DNA of 7,277 nucleotides from Actinoplanes liguriensis. Lineage in GTDB: Bacteria; Actinomycetota; Actinomycetes; Mycobacteriales; Micromonosporaceae. Each line of letters opens with the position of its first letter. Within the stretch, counting starts at the first letter, position 1. Both the position numbers and the translations under genes were made by a program. The notes below the pieces were generated by a model. The model was not told the DNA's origin. It did no database searches and worked only from the letters and a program-made list of their open reading frames with translations. The stretch lies in contig KL571337.1 of assembly GCA_000715855.1 (NCBI GenBank), positions 17,517 to 24,793 on the forward strand, given 5' to 3'. This document shows, piece by piece, positions 1-6,806 of this stretch.

Positions 1-3000
1 GACAGGCCGGGACGAGACCGGGGCGCGCGGCCACGGTCACCACGCCGGCAGGTGGCACGTCAACAACGATGTCACCGCCGGACGTGGTGACACCGTCACC
101 GCTGAACGCGGAATAGACGTCACCGCTCGACACGGTCACGACGTCACCGCTGGACGCGACAACGACGTCACTGCTGGGCGCGGCAACGGGGTTACCGCTC
201 GGCGCGGTGACGATGTCACCGGCGGGCGCGGTGACGGGGTTACCGGGTGAGGTCTCTTCGAGGATGGTGGTGGCGGTGGCGGCGTGGAGGCCGCCGTGCA
301 GGCTGATGCGGGCGCGCGCCGGGGAACCCGTCGACTCGTACACCCGGATTGTCACCTCACCGCTCGCGCCGGTCGCTGGAAGAACCGGGTTGCCACGCGG
401 TTTGAGGGTGGTCAGCACGACGGACGCTGGCTCGACCGAGCCCAGCCCGGCCCGCCGCGGCAGGTCACCGGTCGTCGCCGGGACCGGGGCGGCAACGAGT
501 GGATGGTTCAGCTCCTGGCCGGCCCGCACGAATCCGGCCCGCCGCCAGTCTCCGGGACCGGCGACGAGGCTGTACCGAAAGGTGTGCGTCCAATGCTGGA
601 GGGCAAATCCGGAGCCGTCCGGAACGGTGCGGCGAGGCCCGTCGATCCAGACTCCGCTGGGCCACCCGGTGCAGGCCCGCATCAGCGACAGGAACAGGCT
701 GCCGTCCTGGCGTGCCACAAAGCCGGGCGTCCCGTGGTTGACCAGCGCGACCGAGTAATCGGTGAACGGTTCCGCGCAGCAGTGCGGCTGGCGCACGTCC
801 ACGATGGCGTCGTCGAGGTCGGCGATCAGTTCGTCCAGGCCGTCGGCGGTGACGATCAGGACGGGCAGCGCGCGGGGGTCGCGCAGGTCGGCGCCGGGCA
901 CCCAGGTTTGCGACCGTGGCCGCCCGGCGGGGATGAACACCCGGCCGGTGGCGGCCAGCAGGGCCCGGCCCGGGGCGTCGAGCAGTCCGGCGGTGAACGC
1001 GTTCTCGCCGATCACGATGCGTACGTCGGGCAGGTTGGAGTCGGCGTCGAGGGCGCCGTACCGTGGCCCGCCGGGCCGGGTGCTGGTGGCGGTCACTCCC
1101 CGCTGGACGAGCGCGACCAGCAGCGCCCGCGGGTCCTGTTCGGCGATCACTTCGGCGACGCCGATGGCGTGCTGGTGGATCTGCCCGGCCGGGTCGTGCA
1201 GGCGGATCCGGGCGGTGGCGGACAGCCCGGCCCAGGTGTGCGCGGGGTTGTCCAGCGTCCACAGGTGTTCGGCGGTGTCGGCGTCGGGGAAGCCGAAGGA
1301 TCGGCCGATGGCCGCGAAGCCCACGTCCGAGACGGGCAGGGCGCCCGGCAGGTCGAGGTCGAATCGGGTGCGGAGCAGCCGGTCCTGCCCGATCGACCCG
1401 TCCACGTGGGTACGGAAGTCGATCCGCGAGGCCCCCTCCCAGAGCAGCACTTCCCGGGTGATCCGAAGCCCGTCGAACGCCACCGTGCTGACCAGCCGGC
1501 TGCCGGCGGCGCTGTGTTCGGCACGTACCTCGGCGGGCTTGTCGGAGAGTCCGCGTCCGGGGCCTTTGGTGAGCAGGTGCCAGGGCCCTTCCCCCCAGTG
1601 CGGATGGTCGGGGTATTCCTCCTGCACGACGATCTCCCCGCCCAGTCCACCGTCCCGCAGCAGCTCACGGCCGGTCCGCCGGTCGACGATGCTGGTCAGC
1701 GCGCCGCCGGGGGAGGGCTCACCGCGTACCTCGAAAGCATCGTTCTTGATCGTGAAAAGAGCGGAAGGAGGCGAAGCGGGACGCCAGCCGCCGACGGCAC
1801 GCCCGGGCATCGACGGGGTCACCCGCAACACCCGGTAGCCCAGCGCCGGCACCTCCTGGGCAGAAACAGACAGTTCGATCTCCGCAATGCCGCCACCGGG
1901 GTGCCGGGTGATCCCCTCAGCGACGGCGGGCAACCGGTGGCCGTCGTCGTCGACCACTGTCACGTCACTCGGCCCGGGCGCCGCAAAGGCAGATCGCATC
2001 GCCACGACCCCACCCCGTGACCAGGACAAGGAGTTGGCAACCAGCACAGCCTGCCCGTCGCCGGTCGTGTCAGCCCGATCCGCCAGGGCATCGACCGCCC
2101 TACGCCGCGCGGCCGCCGCCAGCTCGTAGGCCTCCCGCCACCCGGCCAGCAGATCCAGGTACACCTGATCGGATTCGGTCCCAGTAACCGCGTCATGGTG
2201 GGCGCCATAGGCGAGCAACCGCCACGCCTTGTCCAGCGCCTCCCCCGGATACCGGGCACCGAGCAGCGCCGCCAGGGTCCCGAGGCGCTCGGCGTCGAGC
2301 ACCACCGTCTCGATCGCCCGTTGCGCCTGCTTGGTGTCGATGTAGGAGACGTCCTTGCCGGTGTAGACCGGGTTCATGTCCCGCGTCTGCGGCGACAATC
2401 GCGGGCTCGCCGCCCGCACCGCCGCGAAGAAGTCCCGTGGCAGCCCCATCACGAACCGCGGCCACACATACCGTTTCGCCCATTCCCGGTGGATCTCGGT
2501 GCACCACCGCGACGGGATGTTGTGGTCGTGCCCGACCGGCAGCATGACGTTCGGCGTGGCGGCCACTTTCCGCAGCTCACGGTACTGCTGGTAGGCCTCG
2601 GCCAGCGCCTCTTCCAGGGTCTGTTTGCGCTCGACGTCCCAGCCCGCGACGTAGTGGTTGGCCATGTAGGCGGTGACCAGCCCCCGCCCGCTCGGCGAGA
2701 TCCACTCGAACTCGCTGGGGAACTGCATCCGGGTGATGTCGCCGGTGTGCCGTTTCGCGCCGATGTGGTGGAACGGCCCGCGCGCCCACGCGCTGGAGGT
2801 GAGCCCGGCGTCGGCCATCAGCCCGGGGAACGCCGGGTCGTGCCCGAACACGTCGAGCATCCAGGCGCTGCGCGGGTCGCCGCCGAGCACGTCGCGCTGG
2901 TAGCCGACGCCGTACGCGGTGTTGCGAATGGTCGATTCGGGGTGGGTCAGGTTGGTGTTCGGCTCGTTGTACATGCCCCCGACCAGTTCGACGCGCCCCT

Positions 3001-3580
3001 CGCGCAGCATCCGGCGCAGGTCGGCACGGTCATCGACGAACACGTCCCAGTACGGCTTGAGGTAGTCGACCTCGGCGAGCACGAACCGGTAGTCGTCGTC
3101 GTGGCGGGCCGCGTCGAGATGCGCTCGGACCAGGTCGAACGCGGTCCGCACGAACGGCGGCCGGAGCTTGTCCGCCTTCGGCACGTCGGGCAGCTGCTGC
3201 CACAGCTCGGTGAAGCCACGCTGTGTGTTCCACCAGACCGGGTCGTAGTGGAAATGCGACACCATCCACATGGTCCAGCCGGTCGCGGCCGCACGGATCT
3301 CGCCGTAGGCGGTGACGGTGCCCGCGATCGCGGTGACCCGGTGCGGTGACCCCTCGGTGGCCGGCGCGGCGATGCGCACGCCCACCTCGACGGTCTGCCG
3401 TTCCCCGGCGGCCAGGGCGGCAATGGTCACCGGCTCCGGCGTCTCGACGGCAGGCCCTTCCACCCGGACCCGCACGGGCCCGCTCGCCGTCGCGCTGGCC
3501 ACGGTGACCCGCACGACCTGCCGCGGCGCGGAAGCCGGCCCGAGAAACAGGTCGGTGCTCTCGATCCCGACGATCCTCAT
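1..3580 (-). CDS. GH38 alpha-mannosidase, large cytoplasmic form, C-terminus open at window edge
   Basis: This gene encodes a retaining, zinc-dependent alpha-mannosidase that releases alpha-linked mannose from oligosaccharides. The frame is open for 1193 codons (2-3580) without a stop. Residues 1-100 form a beta-rich N-terminal domain. The catalytic domain begins with HFHYDPVWW at 109-117; by GH38 homology H111 and D113 bind zinc. MLDVFGHD carries the presumed nucleophile D243. GHDHN holds D352, a candidate acid/base. The helical middle domain contains HHDAVTGTE, with zinc ligand H462. From about 512 to the end is the GH38 C-terminal beta-sandwich region. There is no signal peptide or membrane segment, so it should be cytoplasmic. 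The ATG at 3580 has GGAG eight bases upstream and lies 18 bases after the permease stop, as the last visible operon gene. The size and the PVG-D-rich segment recall the mycobacterial Rv0648-type enzyme (from memory). An eight-unit repeat interrupts the C-terminus. Substrate linkage is unknown. Confidence 0.93.
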   Translation of the reverse strand, partial: MRIVGIESTDLFLGPASAPRQVVRVTVASATASGPVRVRVEGPAVETPEPVTIAALAAGERQTVEVGVRIAAPATEGSPHRVTAIAGTVTAYGEIRAAATGWTMWMVSHFHYDPVWWNTQRGFTELWQQLPDVPKADKLRPPFVRTAFDLVRAHLDAARHDDDYRFVLAEVDYLKPYWDVFVDDRADLRRMLREGRVELVGGMYNEPNTNLTHPESTIRNTAYGVGYQRDVLGGDPRSAWMLDVFGHDPAFPGLMADAGLTSSAWARGPFHHIGAKRHTGDITRMQFPSEFEWISPSGRGLVTAYMANHYVAGWDVERKQTLEEALAEAYQQYRELRKVAATPNVMLPVGHDHNIPSRWCTEIHREWAKRYVWPRFVMGLPRDFFAAVRAASPRLSPQTRDMNPVYTGKDVSYIDTKQAQRAIETVVLDAERLGTLAALLGARYPGEALDKAWRLLAYGAHHDAVTGTESDQVYLDLLAGWREAYELAAAARRRAVDALADRADTTGDGQAVLVANSLSWSRGGVVAMRSAFAAPGPSDVTVVDDDGHRLPAVAEGITRHPGGGIAEIELSVSAQEVPALGYRVLRVTPSMPGRAVGGWRPASPPSALFTIKNDAFEVRGEPSPGGALTSIVDRRTGRELLRDGGLGGEIVVQEEYPDHPHWGEGPWHLLTKGPGRGLSDKPAEVRAEHSAAGSRLVSTVAFDGLRITREVLLWEGASRIDFRTHVDGSIGQDRLLRTRFDLDLPGALPVSDVGFAAIGRSFGFPDADTAEHLWTLDNPAHTWAGLSATARIRLHDPAGQIHQHAIGVAEVIAEQDPRALLVALVQRGVTATSTRPGGPRYGALDADSNLPDVRIVIGENAFTAGLLDAPGRALLAATGRVFIPAGRPRSQTWVPGADLRDPRALPVLIVTADGLDELIADLDDAIVDVRQPHCCAEPFTDYSVALVNHGTPGFVARQDGSLFLSLMRACTGWPSGVWIDGPRRTVPDGSGFALQHWTHTFRYSLVAGPGDWRRAGFVRAGQELNHPLVAAPVPATTGDLPRRAGLGSVEPASVVLTTLKPRGNPVLPATGASGEVTIRVYESTGSPARARISLHGGLHAATATTILEETSPGNPVTAPAGDIVTAPSGNPVAAPSSDVVVASSGDVVTVSSGDVYSAFSGDGVTTSGGDIVVDVPPAGVVTVAARPGLVPAC
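53..244 (-). repeat. Eight tandem 24-bp units encoding octapeptide repeats within GH38
   Basis: On the plus strand, the motif GT(C/T)AC(C/T)G recurs exactly every 24 bases, at 71, 95, 119, 143, 167, 191, 215 and 239. Read on the coding strand this gives eight octapeptides in frame: GNPVTAPA, GDIVTAPS, GNPVAAPS, SDVVVASS, GDVVTVSS, GDVYSAFS, GDGVTTSG and GDIVVDVP. Neighbouring units compared by eye share about 17 to 19 of 24 bases, so the array has diverged. The last unit runs directly into PAGVVTVAARP, which looks like the normal final strands of the enzyme. The unit length is a multiple of three, so gain or loss of units would keep the frame. Confidence 0.9.
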
Positions 3581-3588
3581 CCCACCCG

Positions 3589-3592
3589 CTCC
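3589..3592 (-). promoter_or_regulatory. Ribosome binding site fixing the GH38 start
   Basis: GGAG on the minus strand lies eight bases before the ATG at 3580. In the GH38 frame, the TGA of the preceding permease (3599-3601) sits upstream with no ATG, GTG or TTG between it and 3580, so this is the first possible start. The site lies in the 18-base gap between the two genes, and translational coupling to the permease is plausible. Confidence 0.7.
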
Positions 3593-3598
3593 GCCATG

Positions 3599-4471
3599 TC
3601 AGTCCTTGAGCCCAGCGTTGAGGTCGGCGTTCATCACGTACTTCTGGAAGACCAGGTAGATGGCGATCAGCGGGAGCATCGACAGGACCGAGGCGCCGAG
3701 CAGCACCGACCAGTTGACGTTCTGCGCGCCGACGATGCTCGCGACCCCGATCTGGAGGGTGAACTGCTTCGGGTCGTTGAGGATGATCAGCGGCCAGAGG
3801 TAGTCGTTCCACCGCCACTGGAACGAGAAGATCGCCAGCGTCAGGATGATCGGCCGGGCCAGCGGAAGCATGATTCGCAGGAAGGTCTTCAATTCACTTG
3901 CGCCGTCGATGCGGGCCGCTTCGAGCAGGTCGTTCGGGACGGTGACGAAGAACTGGCGGAACATGAAGGTGCCGGTCGCGGTGATCACAGCGGGGACCAC
4001 GACGCCGCTGAGGCTGTTGTAGAGGCCGAGGTCGCGGACGACGACGAACAGCGGCGCGAGGATGGTCTCGGCCGGCAGCATGGTGGTGGCGAGGATGCAG
4101 ACCGCGAAGATCTTGAGCCACCAGTTCCGGTACATCGCCAGGGCGTACCCGGCGGCGGCGCTGGCGACGATGGTCAGCGCGGTCGCGGCGGTCGCCACCA
4201 TCAGCGTGTTGAGGAAGTACCGGGCGACGTCGAACTGGGTCCACGCCTGCGTGTAGCCGGACACCGTCCAGTGCTTCGGGAACATGGTGAGCGGGTACGA
4301 GAACAGGTCGCCGGCCGGCTTGAACGAGCTGAGCAGGAACCACAGGCCGGGGAAGCCGTAGACGACGGCCAGCAGCCACATGATCGTGCTCGCGCCGAGC
4401 TTGCGGGGCACGTCGCCCACTTTGCCGGCGTTGGGTCGCCGCAGCGCGGGAGGCTTTGTCGCGACGGCCAT
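3599..4471 (-). CDS. CUT1 sugar ABC transporter permease, MalG-like
   Basis: This 290-residue inner-membrane protein is the second of two transmembrane subunits of a binding-protein-dependent carbohydrate importer. A charged, proline-containing N-terminus of about 28 residues precedes the first membrane segment (about 29-49). Further hydrophobic segments lie at about 88-113, 121-146, 155-175, 207-230 and 257-275, the six-helix pattern of MalG-type permeases. The EAA loop, which docks the ATPase, starts at EAARIDG (184-190) and continues to I200 and LP at 202-203, matching EAA-x3-G-x9-I-x-LP. The length is usual for the family. The ATG is one base after the stop of the partner permease, so translation is probably coupled; AAGG nine bases upstream can serve as ribosome binding site. 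The mannoside substrate is inferred from the downstream GH38 gene only. Confidence 0.95.
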   Translation of the reverse strand: MAVATKPPALRRPNAGKVGDVPRKLGASTIMWLLAVVYGFPGLWFLLSSFKPAGDLFSYPLTMFPKHWTVSGYTQAWTQFDVARYFLNTLMVATAATALTIVASAAAGYALAMYRNWWLKIFAVCILATTMLPAETILAPLFVVVRDLGLYNSLSGVVVPAVITATGTFMFRQFFVTVPNDLLEAARIDGASELKTFLRIMLPLARPIILTLAIFSFQWRWNDYLWPLIILNDPKQFTLQIGVASIVGAQNVNWSVLLGASVLSMLPLIAIYLVFQKYVMNADLNAGLKD

Positions 4472-4472
4472 C

Positions 4473-5360
4473 TCAGGACCCCTTCCGGCGGCCGGCCAGC
4501 AACTGCACGACGGCGATGACCATCAGGATCAGCAGCAGGACGAACGAGGCCGCGCTGGCGTAGCCGATCTGCGCCCGTTTGAAGCCGGTGTTGTAGATGT
4601 ACTGGACGATCAGGTTGTTCTCGGTGCCGGGGCCGCCCGCATTGACCGCGACGATCAACCCGTACTCCTTCATGGTGTGCAGCGTGCTCAGCAGCACGAC
4701 GATGAAGGACGTCGGCGCGATGGCCGGCAGCGTGATCCGGCGGAACTTCTGCCAGGAGCCGGCGCCGTCCAGGTCGGCGGCCTCGTAGTACGCCGTCGGG
4801 ACGTTCTTGAGGGCCGCGATGAACAGCAGCATGTTGAACGCCGTGTTGGTCCACGTCGCCGCGATGATCACGACGAGGAGTGACAGGTTGGCGTTGGACT
4901 GCCAGGGCAGCGCCTTGCCGCCGAGCTCGGTGATCACGAAGTTCACCAGTCCGAAGTTCTCACCGAAGATCCAGCGCCAGATGACACCGGCGATGATCGG
5001 CGAGATGAGCCACGGCAGGAAGAAGATCACCCGCGCCACCGACTTGCCCTTGGTGTACGGGCTGACCAGCAGGTACGCGGTGCCCAGTGACGCGACGAAG
5101 GTGAGCGGGACGACGCTGCCGGTGTAGATCAGCGTGCGCAGCAGCGAGGCGTAGAACGCCGGGTCGTCCACCAGCCGCTGGTAGTTCGCCAGTCCCACGT
5201 AGGGGGCCGTGCCCACGCCGGTGTAGCTGGTGAACGAGTAGTTCAGGCCGATGACCGCGGGCCAGACGAAGAAGAGCAGGAAGAGCACGAGGTTGATCGA
5301 GATCATCAACAGCGGCGCCGCCGTGTAGTGGTTGAGCTTGCGCCGCGTCAACGCGACCAT
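4473..5360 (-). CDS. CUT1 sugar ABC transporter permease, MalF/MsmF-like
   Basis: This 295-residue membrane protein is the first transmembrane subunit of the same importer. Hydrophobic segments lie at about 15-37, 76-99, 110-131, 159-183, 215-229 and 267-289. The ATPase-docking loop reads EAADLDG (193-199), followed by I209 and LP at 211-212, a full match to the EAA signature. The short N-terminus and total length fit the MsmF/UgpA class rather than the larger enteric MalF. The ATG at 5360 has AGGA six bases upstream and begins 32 bases after the binding-protein stop codon. The next permease starts one base after this gene ends. No ATPase gene is present in the operon, so the nucleotide-binding subunit must be encoded elsewhere. 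Confidence 0.95.
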   Translation of the reverse strand: MVALTRRKLNHYTAAPLLMISINLVLFLLFFVWPAVIGLNYSFTSYTGVGTAPYVGLANYQRLVDDPAFYASLLRTLIYTGSVVPLTFVASLGTAYLLVSPYTKGKSVARVIFFLPWLISPIIAGVIWRWIFGENFGLVNFVITELGGKALPWQSNANLSLLVVIIAATWTNTAFNMLLFIAALKNVPTAYYEAADLDGAGSWQKFRRITLPAIAPTSFIVVLLSTLHTMKEYGLIVAVNAGGPGTENNLIVQYIYNTGFKRAQIGYASAASFVLLLILMVIAVVQLLAGRRKGS

Positions 5361-5393
5361 GAGGTGTCCTGCCCTTCCCGCCTGGTCCGCTGC

Positions 5394-6683
5394 CTAACCG
5401 ATCTGCTGGTTCAGGCCCGTGACGATGTTGTCGACCGTCTTCTGGGCGTCCTGCTGGCCGTTGACCAGCTTGCCCACCTCGTCCTTGACCAGGGCGTCGT
5501 CGACGGAGTGGCCGGCGAGCAGCAGCTTCGTCTGGTTCGCCTGCCCGGACGCGGAGATCGGATCGGCGAGCTCGATCTCCTTGTTGTAGAGGGCGAAGGC
5601 GTCGAGGGCGGCCTGCGCCTTGAACGGGTAGGTCAGCGTGAGGCCCTTCTCGATCGGCAGGTAGCCGTTGGTCTGGGCCAGCTTGGTGTAGTTGTCCCGC
5701 TGGAAGATGAAGTCGACCCACTTCTTGGCCGCGTCCGCCTTGCCGCTGTTGTTGAAGGCGACCACCTTGCCGCCGAGGTTGATGTCCGTGGCGTGGATCG
5801 GCTGCGCCGGGGTCGGCGCGCTCACCCAGTCGAAGTTGGTGATGCCGTCGGCGAAGTCGGCGACCTGCCAGACGCCGGAGAAGTAGGCGACGACCTGACC
5901 GCTCTTGAACAGCGCGTTCGGGTCGGCCCCGGCGCCCCACACCGACTTCGGCATGGTCACGTCGTTGTTCATCTCGGCGAAGTCGGTCAGCGCCTGCACG
6001 GTGGTGGCGTCCGGCGCCGCGATCTTGCCGTCCGCCCCGATCTGGAAGCCCTTGCCGCCATGGGTGTAGAACCACGGCCGGATGCGGGCCGGCGAGCGGT
6101 CCCAGACCAGGTCGTACTTCGCCTTGGTGGCGGTGCGCACCTGGTCGGCGGCGGCGAGGAACTGGTCCCACGTCCACGTCTTGGACGGGTCGGTCGGGTA
6201 GGCCACCTTGGCCTTGTCGAACAGGGACTTGTTGATGAACAGGCCGGCCGCCGTGACATCGGACGGGATGGTGAGGACCTTGCCGTCCTGGACGGTGATC
6301 AGGTCCTTGTTGATGTTGTTGGTCGCGTTGTTCGCGGTGGCGCTCAGGTCCTGCAACTGGTTGACCCAGAGCGAGTCCAGGGACGGCACGCTCGCGGTGT
6401 CGGGCAGCGCGTTGGCCTGCGCGGCCTGCTTCAGCTTGTCCTGGTAGCCGTCGTTGGGCACGTTGACGATCTCGACCTTGATGCCCTCCTTGGCCTGGAA
6501 GTCCTTGGCCAGGTCGGCGTAGCCCTGGTCCTGGGCCGAGGTGGAGTACCAGAACGTGATGGTGCCCGGGTCGCCGGAGCCGCCGCCGGAACCCGAGGAG
6601 CAGGCGCCGAGGGCGAGAACCGCGACGGCGCCCGCCGCCAGCCACCGCGGGCGTCCCTTCAGGATTGTTGCCGAAATGGCCAT
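5394..6683 (-). CDS. Sugar ABC transporter substrate-binding lipoprotein
   Basis: This is the extracytoplasmic receptor of the importer, 429 residues long, of the family-1 extracellular solute-binding class. A basic N-terminus (K9, R11, R13) is followed by a hydrophobic stretch (14-25) and the lipobox LGAC, making C28 the lipidated cysteine after signal peptidase II cleavage. A Ser/Gly linker (29-40) leads into TITFWYST, the usual first strand of this fold. The segment FKSGQVVAYFSGVWQVADF (259-277) and GYLPIEKG (340-347) are typical of the family. The ATG at 6683 is preceded by GAGGAG (6690-6695) with a six-base gap, a strong ribosome binding site. It is the first gene of the operon, just downstream of the promoter at 6722-6750. 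The ligand cannot be read from the sequence; linkage to GH38 suggests an alpha-mannoside. Confidence 0.95.
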   Translation of the reverse strand: MAISATILKGRPRWLAAGAVAVLALGACSSGSGGGSGDPGTITFWYSTSAQDQGYADLAKDFQAKEGIKVEIVNVPNDGYQDKLKQAAQANALPDTASVPSLDSLWVNQLQDLSATANNATNNINKDLITVQDGKVLTIPSDVTAAGLFINKSLFDKAKVAYPTDPSKTWTWDQFLAAADQVRTATKAKYDLVWDRSPARIRPWFYTHGGKGFQIGADGKIAAPDATTVQALTDFAEMNNDVTMPKSVWGAGADPNALFKSGQVVAYFSGVWQVADFADGITNFDWVSAPTPAQPIHATDINLGGKVVAFNNSGKADAAKKWVDFIFQRDNYTKLAQTNGYLPIEKGLTLTYPFKAQAALDAFALYNKEIELADPISASGQANQTKLLLAGHSVDDALVKDEVGKLVNGQQDAQKTVDNIVTGLNQQIG

Positions 6684-6721
6684 GACTATCTCCTCGATGA
6701 AATGTCAGCTCGTGGCGAGGG

Positions 6722-6750
6722 ACGTTAGAGGAAAGCGCTTACCTAGTCAA
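6722..6750 (-). promoter_or_regulatory. Sigma-70 (HrdB-like) promoter of the sugar uptake operon
   Basis: On the minus strand, TTGACT (6745-6750) is followed after exactly 17 bases by TAACGT (6722-6727). These match five of six -35 bases and the key T, A and final T of the -10 element. Transcription would begin near 6715, giving a leader of about 32 bases containing the GAGGAG ribosome binding site. The surrounding DNA is markedly AT-rich for this genome, as expected of a promoter region. Confidence 0.75.
6730..6743 (-). promoter_or_regulatory. LacI-family (cre-like) operator in the promoter spacer
   Basis: The minus strand reads GGTAAGCGCTTTCC, a near-perfect palindrome around a central CG. 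It matches about 12 of 14 positions of the catabolite-responsive (cre) type consensus recognised by LacI/GalR-family regulators. It lies wholly between the -35 and -10 elements, so a bound repressor would block RNA polymerase directly. The natural inference is local, sugar-inducible repression by a LacI-family protein encoded outside the window. Confidence 0.7.
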
Positions 6751-6763
6751 CGATCAATCATTC

Positions 6764-6800
6764 ACAGGTAGCCGATAAATAGTCTTCTACCGATACCTGT
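6764..6800. repeat. Inverted repeat ACAGGTA / TACCTGT upstream of the promoter
   Basis: ACAGGTA (6764-6770) and its exact reverse complement TACCTGT (6794-6800) flank a 23-base spacer; the arm centres are 30 bases apart, about three helical turns. The pair sits just downstream of the stop codon of the preceding gene and 14 bases upstream of the -35 element. The loop is long and no T-run follows, so it is a poor intrinsic terminator. It could be a pair of half-sites for a regulator, but seven-base arms can occur by chance. Confidence 0.4.
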
Positions 6801-6806
6801 TTCTGT

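Larger units (their letters stand above)
6684..6806. other. AT-rich intergenic regulatory region
   Basis: These 123 bases separate the unrecognised upstream gene from the binding-protein gene; both are on the minus strand. The region is clearly richer in A and T than the coding DNA around it. It contains the inverted repeat (6764-6800), the promoter (6722-6750), the embedded operator (6730-6743) and the ribosome binding site (6690-6695). I see no GC-rich hairpin followed by a T-run, so no convincing terminator for the upstream gene. Confidence 0.8.

Noticed and set aside
53..244. CRISPR array or replication iterons
   Set aside because: The units are contiguous with no spacers, diverged, and in frame inside a coding region, so a coding minisatellite explains them better.
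284..2020. Long plus-strand open frame of 578 codons, and a similar one at 2195-3349
   Set aside because: Both lie opposite the GH38 gene, whose minus-strand frame carries all the family motifs. The plus-strand products are low-complexity Arg/Gly/Pro/Ala sequences typical of antisense frames in GC-rich DNA.
3577..3597. Six-codon mini-frame (MAERVG) whose stop overlaps the GH38 ATG, as a possible leader peptide
   Set aside because: Its ATG lies only two bases after the permease stop; very short frames like this are common by chance and nothing else supports it.
5328..6728. Plus-strand open frame of 466 codons opposite the binding protein
   Set aside because: It is the antisense shadow of a clear lipoprotein gene and has no recognisable domain or plausible ribosome binding site.
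6764..6800. Rho-independent terminator for the upstream gene
   Set aside because: The stem is only seven base pairs, the loop is 23 bases, and no T-run follows on the transcribed strand.
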